Shown: positions 8,491-19,694 of the stretch, in pieces
Position numbering within the stretch: the stretch's first letter is position 1
How the letters are laid out: each line of letters starts with the position of its first letter
Assembly: GCA_006386115.1 (NCBI GenBank)
Contig: VFIW01000014.1
Location: forward strand, 322,322 to 386,321
DNA from: Globisporangium splendens
Lineage: Eukaryota > Oomycota > Peronosporomycetes > Pythiales > Pythiaceae
Direction: 5' to 3'
Length of the DNA: 64,000 nt
Notes under the pieces: generated by a model
Databases searched by the model: none
What the model saw: only the letters and a program-made list of their open reading frames with translations
What the model was told of the DNA's origin: nothing
Position numbers and translations under genes: made by a program

Positions 8491-11400
8491 TTAATGGAAA
8501 GGCTGCTGGCAGATCGGACACTTGTTCTTGCCCGACTGGTTGAACCACTTGTAGAGACACGAGTTGTGGTACTTGTTCGAGCACGTCTTGCACGGCAGGT
8601 TGGGGAGCCCCATGGTCTTGGGGTTCAGGATCGAGTAGCAGATCGGGCACGGCTCGACGCCCTCGAACTCCTTGTCCACGTTCTGCTTCCAGAGCAGCAC
8701 GGCGTCCAGCAGCGAGCCATCCTGCGACGCCGTCACCTTGATGATCTGTAGCACCCAGCGGCGCCAGCGGTCCTCGGCGATGCCGATGCGCTTCGTGCAC
8801 TCCACCTCGACCGACCGCAGCGGGTACGACGCCGGCACGCGGATCACCATCTCCAGCGCGCACTCGTCCTTCACGTACGTCGTCGTGATCTCGCGCGACA
8901 CGCGACTGCCCTTGACCGACATCTCGCTATTGATTAGCATGAGCACATACAAGAAGCATAATCAGTATCCCATGCACAATACAACAAGGGATGCAGGAGG
9001 GGCGACGTACTCGACATCCCACGAATGGGTCTGCGACGCCGACTGGATGATGTCAAGCTCCGACGACAAGATAAATGGCGTAATGTTCTGTAACACACAA
9101 CATCCAACATGTCAGCAAACAAGCGCAATCAGCAAACAACACATGCACGCACTCACATCTTCAAAGTACTTGGCGGCCCAGCTGCGCAGACTGCGCGTGC
9201 ACTCGTCGTTCCACCACGTGCGCACCATAGCGGGCAGTCTCGTGACCGTGCGGAAAAACACGCGCGCACCGACGTTGAACACGCTGCTCTTGTCGTTCGT
9301 CCACGCATGTGCGAGCCCATTCGCAAGATCCGTGACCTGGAACAGCGGCGCGTCTGCAAGTGCAACCTTGTTGTTGCCGCTATTGGCACGACTGGCTGCT
9401 GTCTCTTGCGATAAGAGCGTCGCGGTGAACGTGAGGAAATTGGACAATAACCCATGGCGCAACGCATACGAGCTCAATGCGGACGCGAGCATCGGCGGCG
9501 GCATCTGCGCATGCGCGTGGCTCTCGCCCACGGGGAAGAGCTGCAGGAAGAGGTCCCAGAGCAGCAGGCGTCCGAGGAGGTCGTCGCGCTCCTGCGGCCG
9601 CTGCTTGCGGCGCGTCATGCGCACGTCGTCGTGTGGCGTCGCGAACTCGCGCTCGAGCGCCTTGCGCACAGCCTTGGGCACCAGCGCCTTGGCCAGCGCG
9701 GCTTCCGTCGCGGCCTCGTCGTCCGCGTTCAGATCGATCGCTGCGTCCCCTTGCAGCGGCGAGTTCGCCAGTCGCAGCGCCCCGCTGTGCGACGCGATAA
9801 TGTACAGCAGAGCGCGCAGCTTCGGGTGCATCGGATACGTCTGCGCGTCAAAGAGCGTCGCGAGCCCGTCGATGCCGCCAAAGCTCTCCAATACAAGCGA
9901 CCGCATGCGATCGCTTTGAGTCATGTCGCTGTGGAGCACGACGTAAAGCGAATGCAGCACCTGCAGCAGCGACTCCTCGACCGCAAGCGACAGCTGGATG
10001 AGGTCGTACGCGCTGCGCGCCGACGTCGTTGGACTCACGTACGTCGACACTACGTGCGCCTTGAGCTCGAGACCCTCAGCGAGCGCACACAGCACGATTG
10101 ACAGCAGCGTGTCGCCGTTCTGCATCAAGTGGCTATGCAGACTCTCGTCGTTCGCTTGGACCTGGTCGATGGCGCGCAGCAGCCGCAGGATCGCGAGGCG
10201 ACCGCACACGATGTCCTGTGGGTACGTGAGCACGAACTGCTGCTCGTCCTGTTGCGTCATGATCGCGCGGCTGCGCTGGTGCAGCTTGGGCGCCGTGGCC
10301 ATCGCGACGTCCTGCTTGCCGGCGATGACGTGCGTGATCGCCATCTTCGCGACCGCCACCCACTTGTCCTGGTCCTCCTGGGTCTTGCGCACGCGCCACG
10401 TCGGCAACGCGCTCAGGAACTCGGTCATGAGGATCCATTCCGAGGTCTCCACGGACGCGTACGCGCCAGGACGCAGCACACTCTCCATGCGCGTGAGCAC
10501 GTTCTTGTACGCCAAGTTATCAAAGAGCACAACCAGTTCTCCATCGCGTCCTTCACCACCCAGATGGCGCCAACACGCACCCGCGAGCCGCACAAACTGG
10601 AAATAGTACCGTGCATTCGCCTGCGCACTCGCCGCGAACTTCTCCACAAACGCCGTGATCGCGGCTACAATGGCGTTCCGAGAAGCTTCGCCTTCTTCAG
10701 CCTCTTCCCAGTTGTCTTTGATCAGCGACACGACCAGAGGCTCCACGAGTGCCGATCCGTCACGCGAGGTCCACTCAAAGTGGTTGTCGACCAAGTGCTG
10801 GAGCCACGAAGCCTTCTTCGACGGCGCCACGTACGACGCGAGAGTCGCGACGACCACAGACTCGAGATCGTCGCTCTGCGGCGCACTCAGTGGGTCTTCC
10901 ACCGTCGCAGAGTCTTCAGTTGTTCCAGATGAAGTAGAGGCTTCCGCTGCCAAAGTGTCGCTGTGTTTGTTGGCGAAGATGAGATTGCGGTGCTGCACTT
11001 TGCTGTTGTTGTTCTTGTCGTTCGTAGGACTCACGATCTGCTGCAGCACGTGGGTCAGCAACGGCGTCGCCTTGAGCGCGTCGTAGAGCGAATCGAGTGT
11101 CAGGAAGTGGTGTAGGATCTCAGTTCGCGAGTCCAGCAACGCGCCATTGCCACTCTGCAACGCCGTGTCGGACGCGTCCGCGTTGTGGAATACAAACCAC
11201 GTGAGCGAGTGCACGACGTCCAGATCCACGAGTCGCTCCATCACTTGCACCATCTCGCTTTCGTTGTCGGCGTACAGGTGCGCGTAGTACGCGCTCACAC
11301 GACTCACGACACGCTCGTCCTCGCAGATTTCACCAAACACCTGCACGACGCGGTCGACAAAGCGCGGCAGCACAGCCGCGTCCTCGCAACGCAAGTGCAG

Positions 11401-14400
11401 GAAATCCAACTGCTGTGCTAAGAACTGCGCCGTAAACAATGGCTCTTTGTCCTTGCTGTCGTCATGCGTGTCGCCACCAAGCAGCAAGTAGCTCTTGGTG
11501 AACGCGCTCAACTGGTTCGAGTTGAACGCGGCGCCATTGGCGCTGGGCGGCGCGACCAGCAGCGCGTTGAGTTCACTCGCGAGCGTGCGCGCAAACGTGT
11601 TTTTGCGATCGTTGCTCCAGCGCATCATGGACGGCAGCGCCAGCTCTTTCCACAAACTCGTCGCATCCTCATGGAAACGACCTCGTGCCGCGAGGTAAAA
11701 CAGCTTGACGTACAAATTGTGCTCGACCGTCGCGAGCTCCAATGGGAACGCGTCAATTTCGCCGCCAGCACCGCCAATCTTGGCAAACAGCGTCAACAAG
11801 TGCGGCAGCGTGCGCATCAGCCACTCGTTCTGGCTGTCGGGGCTCTCGCTGTTATTCTGGAGCGCAAAGTGGCCGAGGATCACGACAGCATCAGGACTCA
11901 CGACCGGCGCCGTCGTCGCATCGCCGAGACTCGCGCGCAGCAGGGCCGTGAACGCGTCGCCATCCATGGCGTCCAGTCGTCCCTTCAGGCTGATCATGAG
12001 GAATTCGTCCAGCAATTTGCCCTTCCAGATCGCGTCCATAGCTTGCAATTCGGCACTGGTGGTAGTAGTAACAGCTTCATCCGTTGCACTAGTCCAGCTT
12101 CCGCTCGCAAGCCATCGCCGCGAAGTCTCAGGCGTACTGGGAAACTCGAGCGCGTACTGGATGATCGCCGTGGCTTCGACCATATCGCCGTACTGGACGC
12201 CAAAGTCCTGGAACAGCTGCAGCAGAAAGCGCTTTTTCTCAGCCACAGCGATGAAAAAGTGGCGACACACTGCGAGCGTCGCGCGACGCGCGGCGGCATC
12301 CTGCTCGTCGAATCTCTTCAACTTCTTCCACGTGGATGCTGCCTGAACGACCGACCGGATGTGGGTCTCGAAATGTGTGTCGGCCGATTCGTCAGTCTCA
12401 AGCACAGCCGCGAGACCAATCGCGCGGTAAACGCCGTCGAGCAGCGTCATCAACTGACCGACTGATGAGGACGATACAGTGGTGGAGCTACTGTCTACGA
12501 GCGCATGAAGCTGCTGCAGACTATCGCTGTAGAGTTGCGTCGCTGTGAGCGTCCACGCGGACATTTCGGCGTCCAGCGACTTGGCCGTGGCCTCAGAAAG
12601 GCTCTTGGAGAGCAGCAAATTGACTTTGGACGAGTCGAGAGTCAAGTTAGTCGTCGCCGTTTGGAGGACGTCTCGAATCCACACATGCAGCCTCTCCAAG
12701 AACGCATTCTTCAACGCCACAGCGATGTCTGAACGCGCTGTTGTAGTGCCAAAGTTCGTCAATCGCGCCATCATCGTAAGCAAACTCGTAATGTACAACT
12801 CGACATTGGCGTCTGCGAGCAGCGAGGACCCCGAGGTCGTCGTGAACACCGACGTCAACGACGCCTTCACCACTTTTTCGAACTGGCTAACGTACTTAGC
12901 GACAATGCCATCGCCTTCTCCACTCTGCAACCACGTCGCGCTGTCGTCTGAGGCCACGAAGATGCTAAAGTACGCCGTGAGGCACTCAAAGTACGCGTGG
13001 ATCACGTATCTTTCATTGAACCGCGCACCGTCCGAGTCGAAGAACTTCAAGATTTGCTCCAAGACGCCAGTGTAGAGCGCGCTTTCGCCCTTGCTGCGGT
13101 CGCCGACGGCGTCCAGTGGGATCAGCGCGAGCAGCGGCAGCAGCGTCGGGAACGAGATCCGCGCTGAGCCGTAGAAGCCGTGGCGGATCTGCGAAAAGAG
13201 TCGCGGGACCATCACGCTCGTGACAAACTTGGGGAAACTCGGCGACGACTTCCAAACACTCGGGAAAGCTTGCAGAAACTCGAGCACGGCATTCCACATG
13301 GCTTCGTGGTTGCCAGGCGATTTGTCCCCGAGAATGCCCAGAATAATCTTCCCAAATGCGTCTTCACCACGCGCGCGAACGATCGACGGCGCCTTGGTCA
13401 CGACCGACGCGAGCGCGCGGTAGATACATTTCCGGACAATGTCGCGCGAGAAGCTCGGGTGCTTGGACGTTGCCGTCGCCAGCTTGCCGAATTTGTCCGA
13501 CGTGATCACGGCCGCAACCGTGAAACTTGTATTTTCGTCGCTGAGCTTCTCGACCTGATTGTGGTCCGCAAACAGGTTCACAATCGTGTGCAATGAGAGC
13601 GCCGCCGCAGAGATGCAACGCTCATACCTGCTCACATAGCATATGCATACCACAGGGTTAGACATGAACACTATCACATACAACAACCCTCGTGTTATGC
13701 GCACCGTTCTTCGCGTTCATCCGTTTCGAGTGGGATGCCATCAAACGTGTCGACGGTCTTGCCGAAAAACGACTGGAACTCCTCCATCATGCCGTCCAGG
13801 TGCTCGTCGACGACTTCCAACCTCGCCTGCACTTCCGGGAAAAGCGCCTCAAACGCCTTGTTCGCTTGTGCTGCAGCCTCGTTGTTCACATCGTGCATGG
13901 CCAGGAACCAGTACGGCAGCAAGCGCTTGAGGTGCGGTGCAAACGCCTTGGGCTTGAGCTTCGAGCACAGCACAAAGAGCACTTCGTTCAGCAGCTGGCG
14001 CACCTTGCGGTCATTCTGGTCGCGCACTTCGTAAGTATAGAGCTGCACAAACGGTCCGATCATGCTGCGGATCTCAATCGGCTTCTTCGGCGGCAGGATC
14101 TCCACGAGGAAGCTGTTCAGCGCCTTGATCTTGGTCACGGAGCCCTTCTTGCCGAGCATCTTCAGCGCCATCGCGATGTCTGGGTCCGATCCGTCGTAGA
14201 TCGTCTGCACAATCGCGTTCTTCCCTTCGCCACCACCATAATACGCATTGGCTTTGCTACTCGCCACCGCCGCTGCTGATGGCGTCGCGGAGGTGGCGAA
14301 GCTGCCGAAGCCAATGAACCCCGAGGGCGCGGTCGAGAACGACGACAGCAGCTGCTCCTGCGCGCGCGCGCTGGACGCCGCCTTGCTCTGCTCCTGCCGC

Positions 14401-14429
14401 TCGCGCTGCTTGTTCTTCTTGGGAGCCAT
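8491..14429 (-). CDS. LTN1: Listerin E3 ubiquitin ligase (ribosome quality control)
   Basis: Listerin is the RQC ligase that ubiquitinates nascent chains stuck on 60S subunits. Four exons (14429-13705, 13627-9157, 9087-9011, 8926-8491) give 1902 residues; all introns are GT..AG and in phase. The N-terminus (MAPKKNKQ, then GFIGFGSF and IEIRSMIGPFVQLYTYEVRD) matches the conserved listerin N-terminal domain. The middle is a long HEAT-like helical array. The C-terminus has the RWD-like region (ALEMVIRVPASYPL, KRIGIAEDRWRRWVLQ) followed by the RING: CPICYSILN, CKTCSNKYHNSCLYKWF and NKCPIC. Human listerin is 1766 aa. Exon 2 is open for almost 4.5 kb with no lesion, a useful internal control for sequence quality in this window. 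It is divergent from HslU. The many antisense ORFs across it are shadows of G/C-ending codons. Confidence 0.93.
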
Positions 14430-15047
14430 GGCAAGTGGGTTGTTTCCTTCCCCTCCTCTCTCGTATTGGCAATGTCTGAGCTTGTTGCGCTGCTGTTTCG
14501 TGTTAAGGCTGTGTGGCACGAGGAGCTCCTCTCAAATTCGATGCAGAAGGGGATCAATGTGAGTGAAGGTCTCGAGTGGACCATCATCACTCTTGTTGAT
14601 GCGTCATCACAGTGGGACATTGGTTTAACCCGCAAGGTTGTGAATGTGAAGGAGTGGGCAAACGATGGATGACCCATGTTTATTTATATCGAAAGGGCCA
14701 AACAAAAGAGTCTCAATGTCCCACATGTGGTTAAGTAATCAATCGGATCAGAGAGACCCATTCGAAGCGCGAGTGACGACATCCCCTCCGCTGATTGGCT
14801 CTTCCACAAAAGTCATTCTCTCTCCTCATTGGTCGAAACTCTGTTGTGTTGTCAGATAATTTCACTAACTCGCGTGCTGATTGGTCGAAGGCACCATTCC
14901 AAAACTAGTGTGGGCCACACTAATGCTGCTCCGAGCACCTTCGCCTCTCACAGGTCAACGTTGGGACCGACCATTAGGGGCTGAGAACCATTTCAGGCAC
15001 ACAGAACTTCCCCCTTCGCCCGCCCCCCATTTGTCTCTAAAGCCACG
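14430..15047. promoter_or_regulatory. LTN1/HslU divergent promoter with three CCAAT boxes
   Basis: Three ATTGG (inverted CCAAT) motifs lie at 14794-14798, 14828-14832 and 14880-14884, all in the same orientation; two share the longer context ATTGGTCGAA. They sit about 160-250 bases upstream of the HslU ATG and suggest NF-Y-type control. A further ATTGG occurs near 14617. Function is inferred. Confidence 0.5.
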
Positions 15048-16631
15048 ATGCGCCGCGTTGTCAACGGGAAAGTGCTGCAGCGCCTCTCGCGCCGCGTACA
15101 ACAGCAGCAGCAGAGCGGCGTCGCGTTGCGCGCGGTCGCGCAGCCGCTTTGTGCACCACGAACGATCCCTTCGTCGTCGCTCTGGAGCGCGCAGCAAGTG
15201 ATGCATTTCTCCGCCGCGACCACCAGCTCCGAAGACGACGACGTCACAGAAGATGCGACCATTGCGAAGGCAGAAGAGCAGCAGGAAGATGCTGCACCCG
15301 CGGAGAGTGAAGACGAAGATCTGGGTCGTAAGCTGAAGCCGAAGGAGGTCGTAGAGCAGTTGAACAAATACATTGTGGGCCAACCGGACGCGAAGCGCGC
15401 CGTCGCGATTGCGTTGCGCAATCGCTGGCGTCGTCAGAAGATCTCGAATGATCTCCGTGCAGAAGTGAGTCCGAAGAACATCTTGATGATCGGACCAACG
15501 GGGTGTGGTAAGACGGAGATCGCGCGCCGTCTCGCAAAGCTCTCGGAGGCGCCGTTCGTGAAGGTGGAAGCCACCAAGTTCACGGAGGTCGGCTTCCACG
15601 GCAAGGACGTGGACCAGATCATCCGCGATCTTGTCGAGAACGCGATCAATATGGTCAAGAAGCAGCGCAAGGAGCGCGTGCGTCGAGAAGTGCAGCACTT
15701 GGTGGAGAACCGCATCCTGGACGCGCTCACGGGTGCCAACGTGACGGAGCGCTCGCGCGCGTCGTTCGAGCGCTTGCTGCGATTAGGCGAGATGGAGGAC
15801 CGCACGATCACGGTCGACGTGCCAGTCACGAACAAGAACAACGGCGGTCCGATCTCGTTTGTCGCGGGCGAGAAGTCGTTGCCCATTGGCGAGATCTTTA
15901 GCAAAGCGTACGGCGAGAAGAGGTCTGAGCGCAAGGTCATGACGGTCGCCGAGTCGCGCGCCGTGTTTGAGGAGCTCGAGATGGAGAAGGCGATCGACAT
16001 GAGCGACGTCGTGCGCGAGGCGATCAGCGAGACCGAGGAAAACGGCATCGTGTTCATCGACGAGATCGACAAGATCTGCTCGAACGGCGACTTCCGCCGC
16101 CAGGCCGACCCGAGCAGTGAAGGCGTGCAGCGCGATCTGCTGCCGCTCATCGAAGGCTCCGTGATCTCGACCAAGCACGGCAACGTTAACACGGATCACA
16201 TCCTGTTCGTGGCCTCTGGCGCGTTCCACTCGGCCAAGCCGTCGGATCTGCTCGCGGAATTACAGGGCCGACTGCCTATTCGCGTGGAGCTTAAGGGTCT
16301 GACGGAGTCGGATCTGTACCGCATCCTGACGGAACCCGTGACGAACCTGATCAAGCAGCAGATCGAACTGATCAAGACCGAGGACGTACACCTCGAGTTC
16401 ACGGACGAAGCCGTGCGGGAGATCGCGCGCGTGGCGTCGGAGATCAACCGGACGATCGAGAACATCGGCGCGCGCCGACTGCACACGGTGCTCGAGAAGG
16501 TCGTGGAAGATATCAGTTTTGACTCGTCCGACATGGCGCCCGGCTCGACCGTCACGATCACGAAGGACTTTGTCACGGAGCGAGTGGGCAAGCTGCTCCA
16601 GAAGACGGACCTCTCCAAGTTTATTCTGTAG
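15048..16631 (+). CDS. HSLU: Mitochondrial HslU (ClpY) protease ATPase
   Basis: This is the AAA+ unfoldase of the bacterial-type HslVU protease, here a nuclear gene whose Arg/Gln-rich, acid-free first 25 residues look like a mitochondrial presequence. The 527-residue single exon shows the HslU start (KPKEVVEQLNKYIVGQPDAK, then RAVAIALRNRWRR), Walker A GPTGCGKTEIARRLAK at about residue 148, the conserved TKFTEVGFHGKDVDQIIRDL, Walker B GIVFIDEIDKI at about 335, the sensor region GAFHSAKPSDLLAELQGRLP, and the C-terminal tail KFIL that in bacteria inserts into HslV to activate it. E. coli HslU has 443 residues; the excess is the presequence and acidic linker. The partner HslV is not in this window. 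HslVU survives in several protist lineages, consistent with a stramenopile. Confidence 0.95.
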   Translation: MRRVVNGKVLQRLSRRVQQQQQSGVALRAVAQPLCAPRTIPSSSLWSAQQVMHFSAATTSSEDDDVTEDATIAKAEEQQEDAAPAESEDEDLGRKLKPKEVVEQLNKYIVGQPDAKRAVAIALRNRWRRQKISNDLRAEVSPKNILMIGPTGCGKTEIARRLAKLSEAPFVKVEATKFTEVGFHGKDVDQIIRDLVENAINMVKKQRKERVRREVQHLVENRILDALTGANVTERSRASFERLLRLGEMEDRTITVDVPVTNKNNGGPISFVAGEKSLPIGEIFSKAYGEKRSERKVMTVAESRAVFEELEMEKAIDMSDVVREAISETEENGIVFIDEIDKICSNGDFRRQADPSSEGVQRDLLPLIEGSVISTKHGNVNTDHILFVASGAFHSAKPSDLLAELQGRLPIRVELKGLTESDLYRILTEPVTNLIKQQIELIKTEDVHLEFTDEAVREIARVASEINRTIENIGARRLHTVLEKVVEDISFDSSDMAPGSTVTITKDFVTERVGKLLQKTDLSKFIL

Positions 16632-16746
16632 AAAGTGGACTCCATTGAATGGAGAATGGAGGAAGGAAGGAATGGACGACGAGTAAGCAGCAACCACAAT
16701 ACACGCACATACTTTCATATATATCGGAGTATGGACAATACCAATA

Positions 16747-18411
16747 TTACCAAATCTCGATCTGACTCTGGATGCGCTGCAGTTCTTCCTGGGGCAAGAG
16801 CTTTTGATGTACGCTCTGGCCTTCACGCACAACTTCCTGCACAATTGTCTCCTTCAATGCCAGTGCCTCACGTAGCGTCTGGTCGTATGCGGCATCGAGG
16901 TCCTGCATCGCAGCGTCCATTCGAGCATCCGCATCCATGCCGACGTCTTCCATGTTGTGTTCATCGCCTCGGGCAAAGGCGTCGGGGCTCGCGGAACCAT
17001 CGAGCCCATCGAGCTCCAAAGAGTACTCGAGCCGTTCGTAGTCCACCTCACTGTACGCATAGCGAAGCCCCAGTGGACACTCGTTCCATCCAGGAAGCTG
17101 GGTCCACGGCGCTGCTGCTGTTGTTGCTGCCTCACTTACGGCGGCACTCACGATTGCATCTGTACTCAGGAGCGGATGCGTACGGATCCCCTTGCAGGAC
17201 TTCAGGATCGCCTGCAAACGCTCGAAAACCGATTTCATCTCTGGCAATTGCTGCTTCTTTGTGGGTTTGAGCTCCTCTGATTTGCAGAGCATCTCGGCGC
17301 CTGCTTGGTAGAGATCATCGACGGGCTCGGCGGCGAACCTGAGCTTCTCGCGCCACTCGTTGGCCACGAGGTACTTGATCCAGAGCAGACAGATCTCCGT
17401 CTCGTGCTGCTTCATCAGCACCTCCTCGTCGTTTGCTTCCTCTTCCTCTTGTGCTGTTGATGCGTCGTTGTGCTGGAACACTTTCCAGCAAAGGTGCGCG
17501 ACCAGGGACGCGCTGAAGCTGCGCCACACGGACTGAAGCTCAAGCAGCAGTGGGATCAACGCGTCGCGCGGATACTGCGCTATCTGCTCGTCCACAGTGA
17601 GCGTCTGCTGCTGCTCACCGTCCGCGTTATTATCAGCACGAGCTCCGATGGAAAACAGCAACCCGGTTGCCGCAATGCGCTCTCCATATTGCTCACCGGA
17701 TGCAAGCAGCGGGACAGCGAAGAAGCGCACCTTATCCGCATCCAAGAGCTGTGCAAGTCCTGGAGAAGGTCCAGAAGCCGTACCAGCAGCTCCAGTAGCC
17801 TCAGGTGTTGTCTTCGCCTCGTTCGGTGCTGATGATTCCGATCCTGAAGCTTCATCATTGAGCAACTTGCTAATTTTCACTTTCAGTAGATCAGAGATCT
17901 CGAGCACTCGCGTCCTCAGGAGCTCTTCCTGCTTGTACCAGTAATTCGAGCGCAGCCACGCGAGCAAATGCTGCGCTGCGAATCGAAGCACAGGCAGCGA
18001 TGGCATCTGGTTATGCGTCGATTCATGGCGCAGGTCGACGATCCAGAGCGGGATGCCGATGCGCTGTGCGAGACCGCTCACCGCCATCGCGTACGTGCCC
18101 TTCTGCGCGCTGTCAACCAGACCGTTCACGCAGCGCACGACGGCGGACGCGTACTGCAGCGAGAGCTCCATGTGCGAGCGCGACGCGACGCCGACGCCGT
18201 GGTGGTGGTGGCTCGCCATTTGCTCATGTAGCTGGATCTCCACGAGCTGAGCCGTGGCCGAGACCGCGACGGGCAGCTGCGCGCGACTGCGCCACGCCGC
18301 GACCCGCGAGAGCGCGCGCTGCTGCGCGTACACGTCCTCCGAGAAGAGCGCCGCGTGCACGTCGTGCCACTCGCGCCAGTCCAGCCACTGCACGTAGTTC
18401 CTCCGCCCACT
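16747..18411 (-). CDS. LAS1: LAS1-like pre-rRNA endonuclease
   Basis: LAS1 is the HEPN nuclease that, with Grc3, cuts ITS2 during 60S ribosome maturation in the nucleus. The 554-residue single exon starts at MSGRRNYVQWLDWREW, the typical LAS1 opening; a further upstream Met in frame would add a hydrophobic stretch and is unlikely. The HEPN domain fills the first 180 residues, with the catalytic RxxxxH motif visible as DLRHESTHNQMPSLPVLR (Arg129, His134). The C-terminal half is poorly conserved and acidic, ending in a predicted helix (EELQRIQSQIEIW), as is usual for the family. It is convergent with HslU (115 bases between stops). The motif is complete, so the enzyme should be active. Confidence is high for the family. 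Confidence 0.9.
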   Translation of the reverse strand, partial: SGRRNYVQWLDWREWHDVHAALFSEDVYAQQRALSRVAAWRSRAQLPVAVSATAQLVEIQLHEQMASHHHHGVGVASRSHMELSLQYASAVVRCVNGLVDSAQKGTYAMAVSGLAQRIGIPLWIVDLRHESTHNQMPSLPVLRFAAQHLLAWLRSNYWYKQEELLRTRVLEISDLLKVKISKLLNDEASGSESSAPNEAKTTPEATGAAGTASGPSPGLAQLLDADKVRFFAVPLLASGEQYGERIAATGLLFSIGARADNNADGEQQQTLTVDEQIAQYPRDALIPLLLELQSVWRSFSASLVAHLCWKVFQHNDASTAQEEEEANDEEVLMKQHETEICLLWIKYLVANEWREKLRFAAEPVDDLYQAGAEMLCKSEELKPTKKQQLPEMKSVFERLQAILKSCKGIRTHPLLSTDAIVSAAVSEAATTAAAPWTQLPGWNECPLGLRYAYSEVDYERLEYSLELDGLDGSASPDAFARGDEHNMEDVGMDADARMDAAMQDLDAAYDQTLREALALKETIVQEVVREGQSVHQKLLPQEELQRIQSQIEIW

Positions 18412-18677
18412 CATTGCTATTGCGGTCCAAATTATCAATGTGATGATGAGATGGTCAAACAAGACCAGTCAAGTGATTCCGAAGCGTTGCGACGTCGTTT
18501 CATCCAATCAAATATCACGAAGGAAACTTTCGTCCAGTCGAATCTTCATGCAAGATTCTTTTCGGCCAGCCATTGATGCGGTAGACTCAAAATGGCGTTT
18601 ATTTGATCAATATCTAATGCGACGTGGTTTATATCGGGATCGTTCTCGATGGAGGATACAATTTACTACAGCGCTTC

Positions 18678-19694
18678 TCATCGGTCTGTGCACACGGAGG
18701 ACGCTGTGGGTGAGATCTGCTGACAGCAGTAGCAGTTGTCCCAGTCGCGGTCGCAGCGGCTGCAGCGGCTCGCGTCGCTGCCCATGCTCGAGTAGCTCTC
18801 GCGGTGCTGGTACGGCGCGGTCGAGTAGTCCATCACGGCGCCATTGTAGAGCTGCTGGCTGTTGCTCGGGTGGTGAGGCTGACGGTGGGAGGGCTGCTGC
18901 TGCTCGGTCATGAGGTCTAGCTGGTGCTGTCGCTGCGCTGGGTTCATATTCACGGGGTAGATCGAGTCCTGCTCTTCGTTGCAATAGCAGTGCGTCCATT
19001 TCTGCAGGCAGATGTGGCATGTGTCCGTGGCGACCTGTCGCGACTGGGGGACCTGCGGGTTGCCCATGTCGCGCTCTACCTGAGACGTGTATCCGTAGCT
19101 CGGTGTGCGCAGTCCTGCGGCCTTGATCTGCTCCTGGTGGCGTTTCTCCTCTTTGGCCTGCAGGATCTCGATCGGACGTTGCGGCTTAGACGACAGGTTC
19201 GGGAACAGCGTGCTCGCATTGTCGATCTGCAGAAACGATTTCAGGATGCACTCCTCGATCTTCTCGCGCGCCTGCGTGCAGTCGTCAAAGTTACGCGCCA
19301 TCAAACACAGCAAAAGATGCCGCAAGAATAGTCGCAGACTGTCCATGCGCTCCTTGACGACGGCCGCGCGACTCGAGCGCAGCAACCGTCTCCTCGGGAA
19401 CGGGTACTGCGAGATCTGCTGCATGTACTGTTCACAGAAGCCGCAGTGGTTCCACGCGACCAGCTCGATGAGCTCCTTGCGGAGCTTGTAGAAATCCGAG
19501 TACCTTCGTCGCACGACCGTCTTGCCGTCCGTGGTCAGATTGCGCACAAACACCGTGTACATCGTGAACTTCTCGCCCTTGGCGCCTGTGCCACCTGCGG
19601 ACGGCGCAGAGCCTCCGCTGGACAGCGGGTCGCCGCTCTCGACCTCCTTGGACGCCGTGATCTTGACAGAGATCGACTCTTCATCGATCATCAT
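18678..19694 (-). CDS. PX-domain protein with duplicated Cys/Trp motif
   Basis: This single-exon ORF gives 338 residues from the ATG at 19694; the frame stays open further upstream but that sequence has no coding character. A PX domain, which binds phosphoinositides, covers about residues 35-150: FTMYTVFVRNLTTDG, VVRRRYSDFYKLRKEL (the RRYSDF signature), PFPRRRLLRSS and RMDSLRLFLRHLLL. The C-terminal 120 residues are Gln/Pro/Ser-rich but hold two copies of a CxxC-Wx2-CYC motif: CHICLQKWTHCYC and CSRCDRDWDNCYC. I do not know this motif from a named family; two close copies suggest metal binding or dimerisation. Likely an endosomal or membrane-recruited adaptor, by inference. It lies downstream of LAS1 on the same strand, about 270 bases from the LAS1 start. 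Confidence 0.82.
   Translation of the reverse strand: MMIDEESISVKITASKEVESGDPLSSGGSAPSAGGTGAKGEKFTMYTVFVRNLTTDGKTVVRRRYSDFYKLRKELIELVAWNHCGFCEQYMQQISQYPFPRRRLLRSSRAAVVKERMDSLRLFLRHLLLCLMARNFDDCTQAREKIEECILKSFLQIDNASTLFPNLSSKPQRPIEILQAKEEKRHQEQIKAAGLRTPSYGYTSQVERDMGNPQVPQSRQVATDTCHICLQKWTHCYCNEEQDSIYPVNMNPAQRQHQLDLMTEQQQPSHRQPHHPSNSQQLYNGAVMDYSTAPYQHRESYSSMGSDASRCSRCDRDWDNCYCCQQISPTASSVCTDR

Noticed and set aside
9454..12465. Long plus-strand ORFs inside LTN1
   Set aside because: Antisense shadows of the listerin coding exon.
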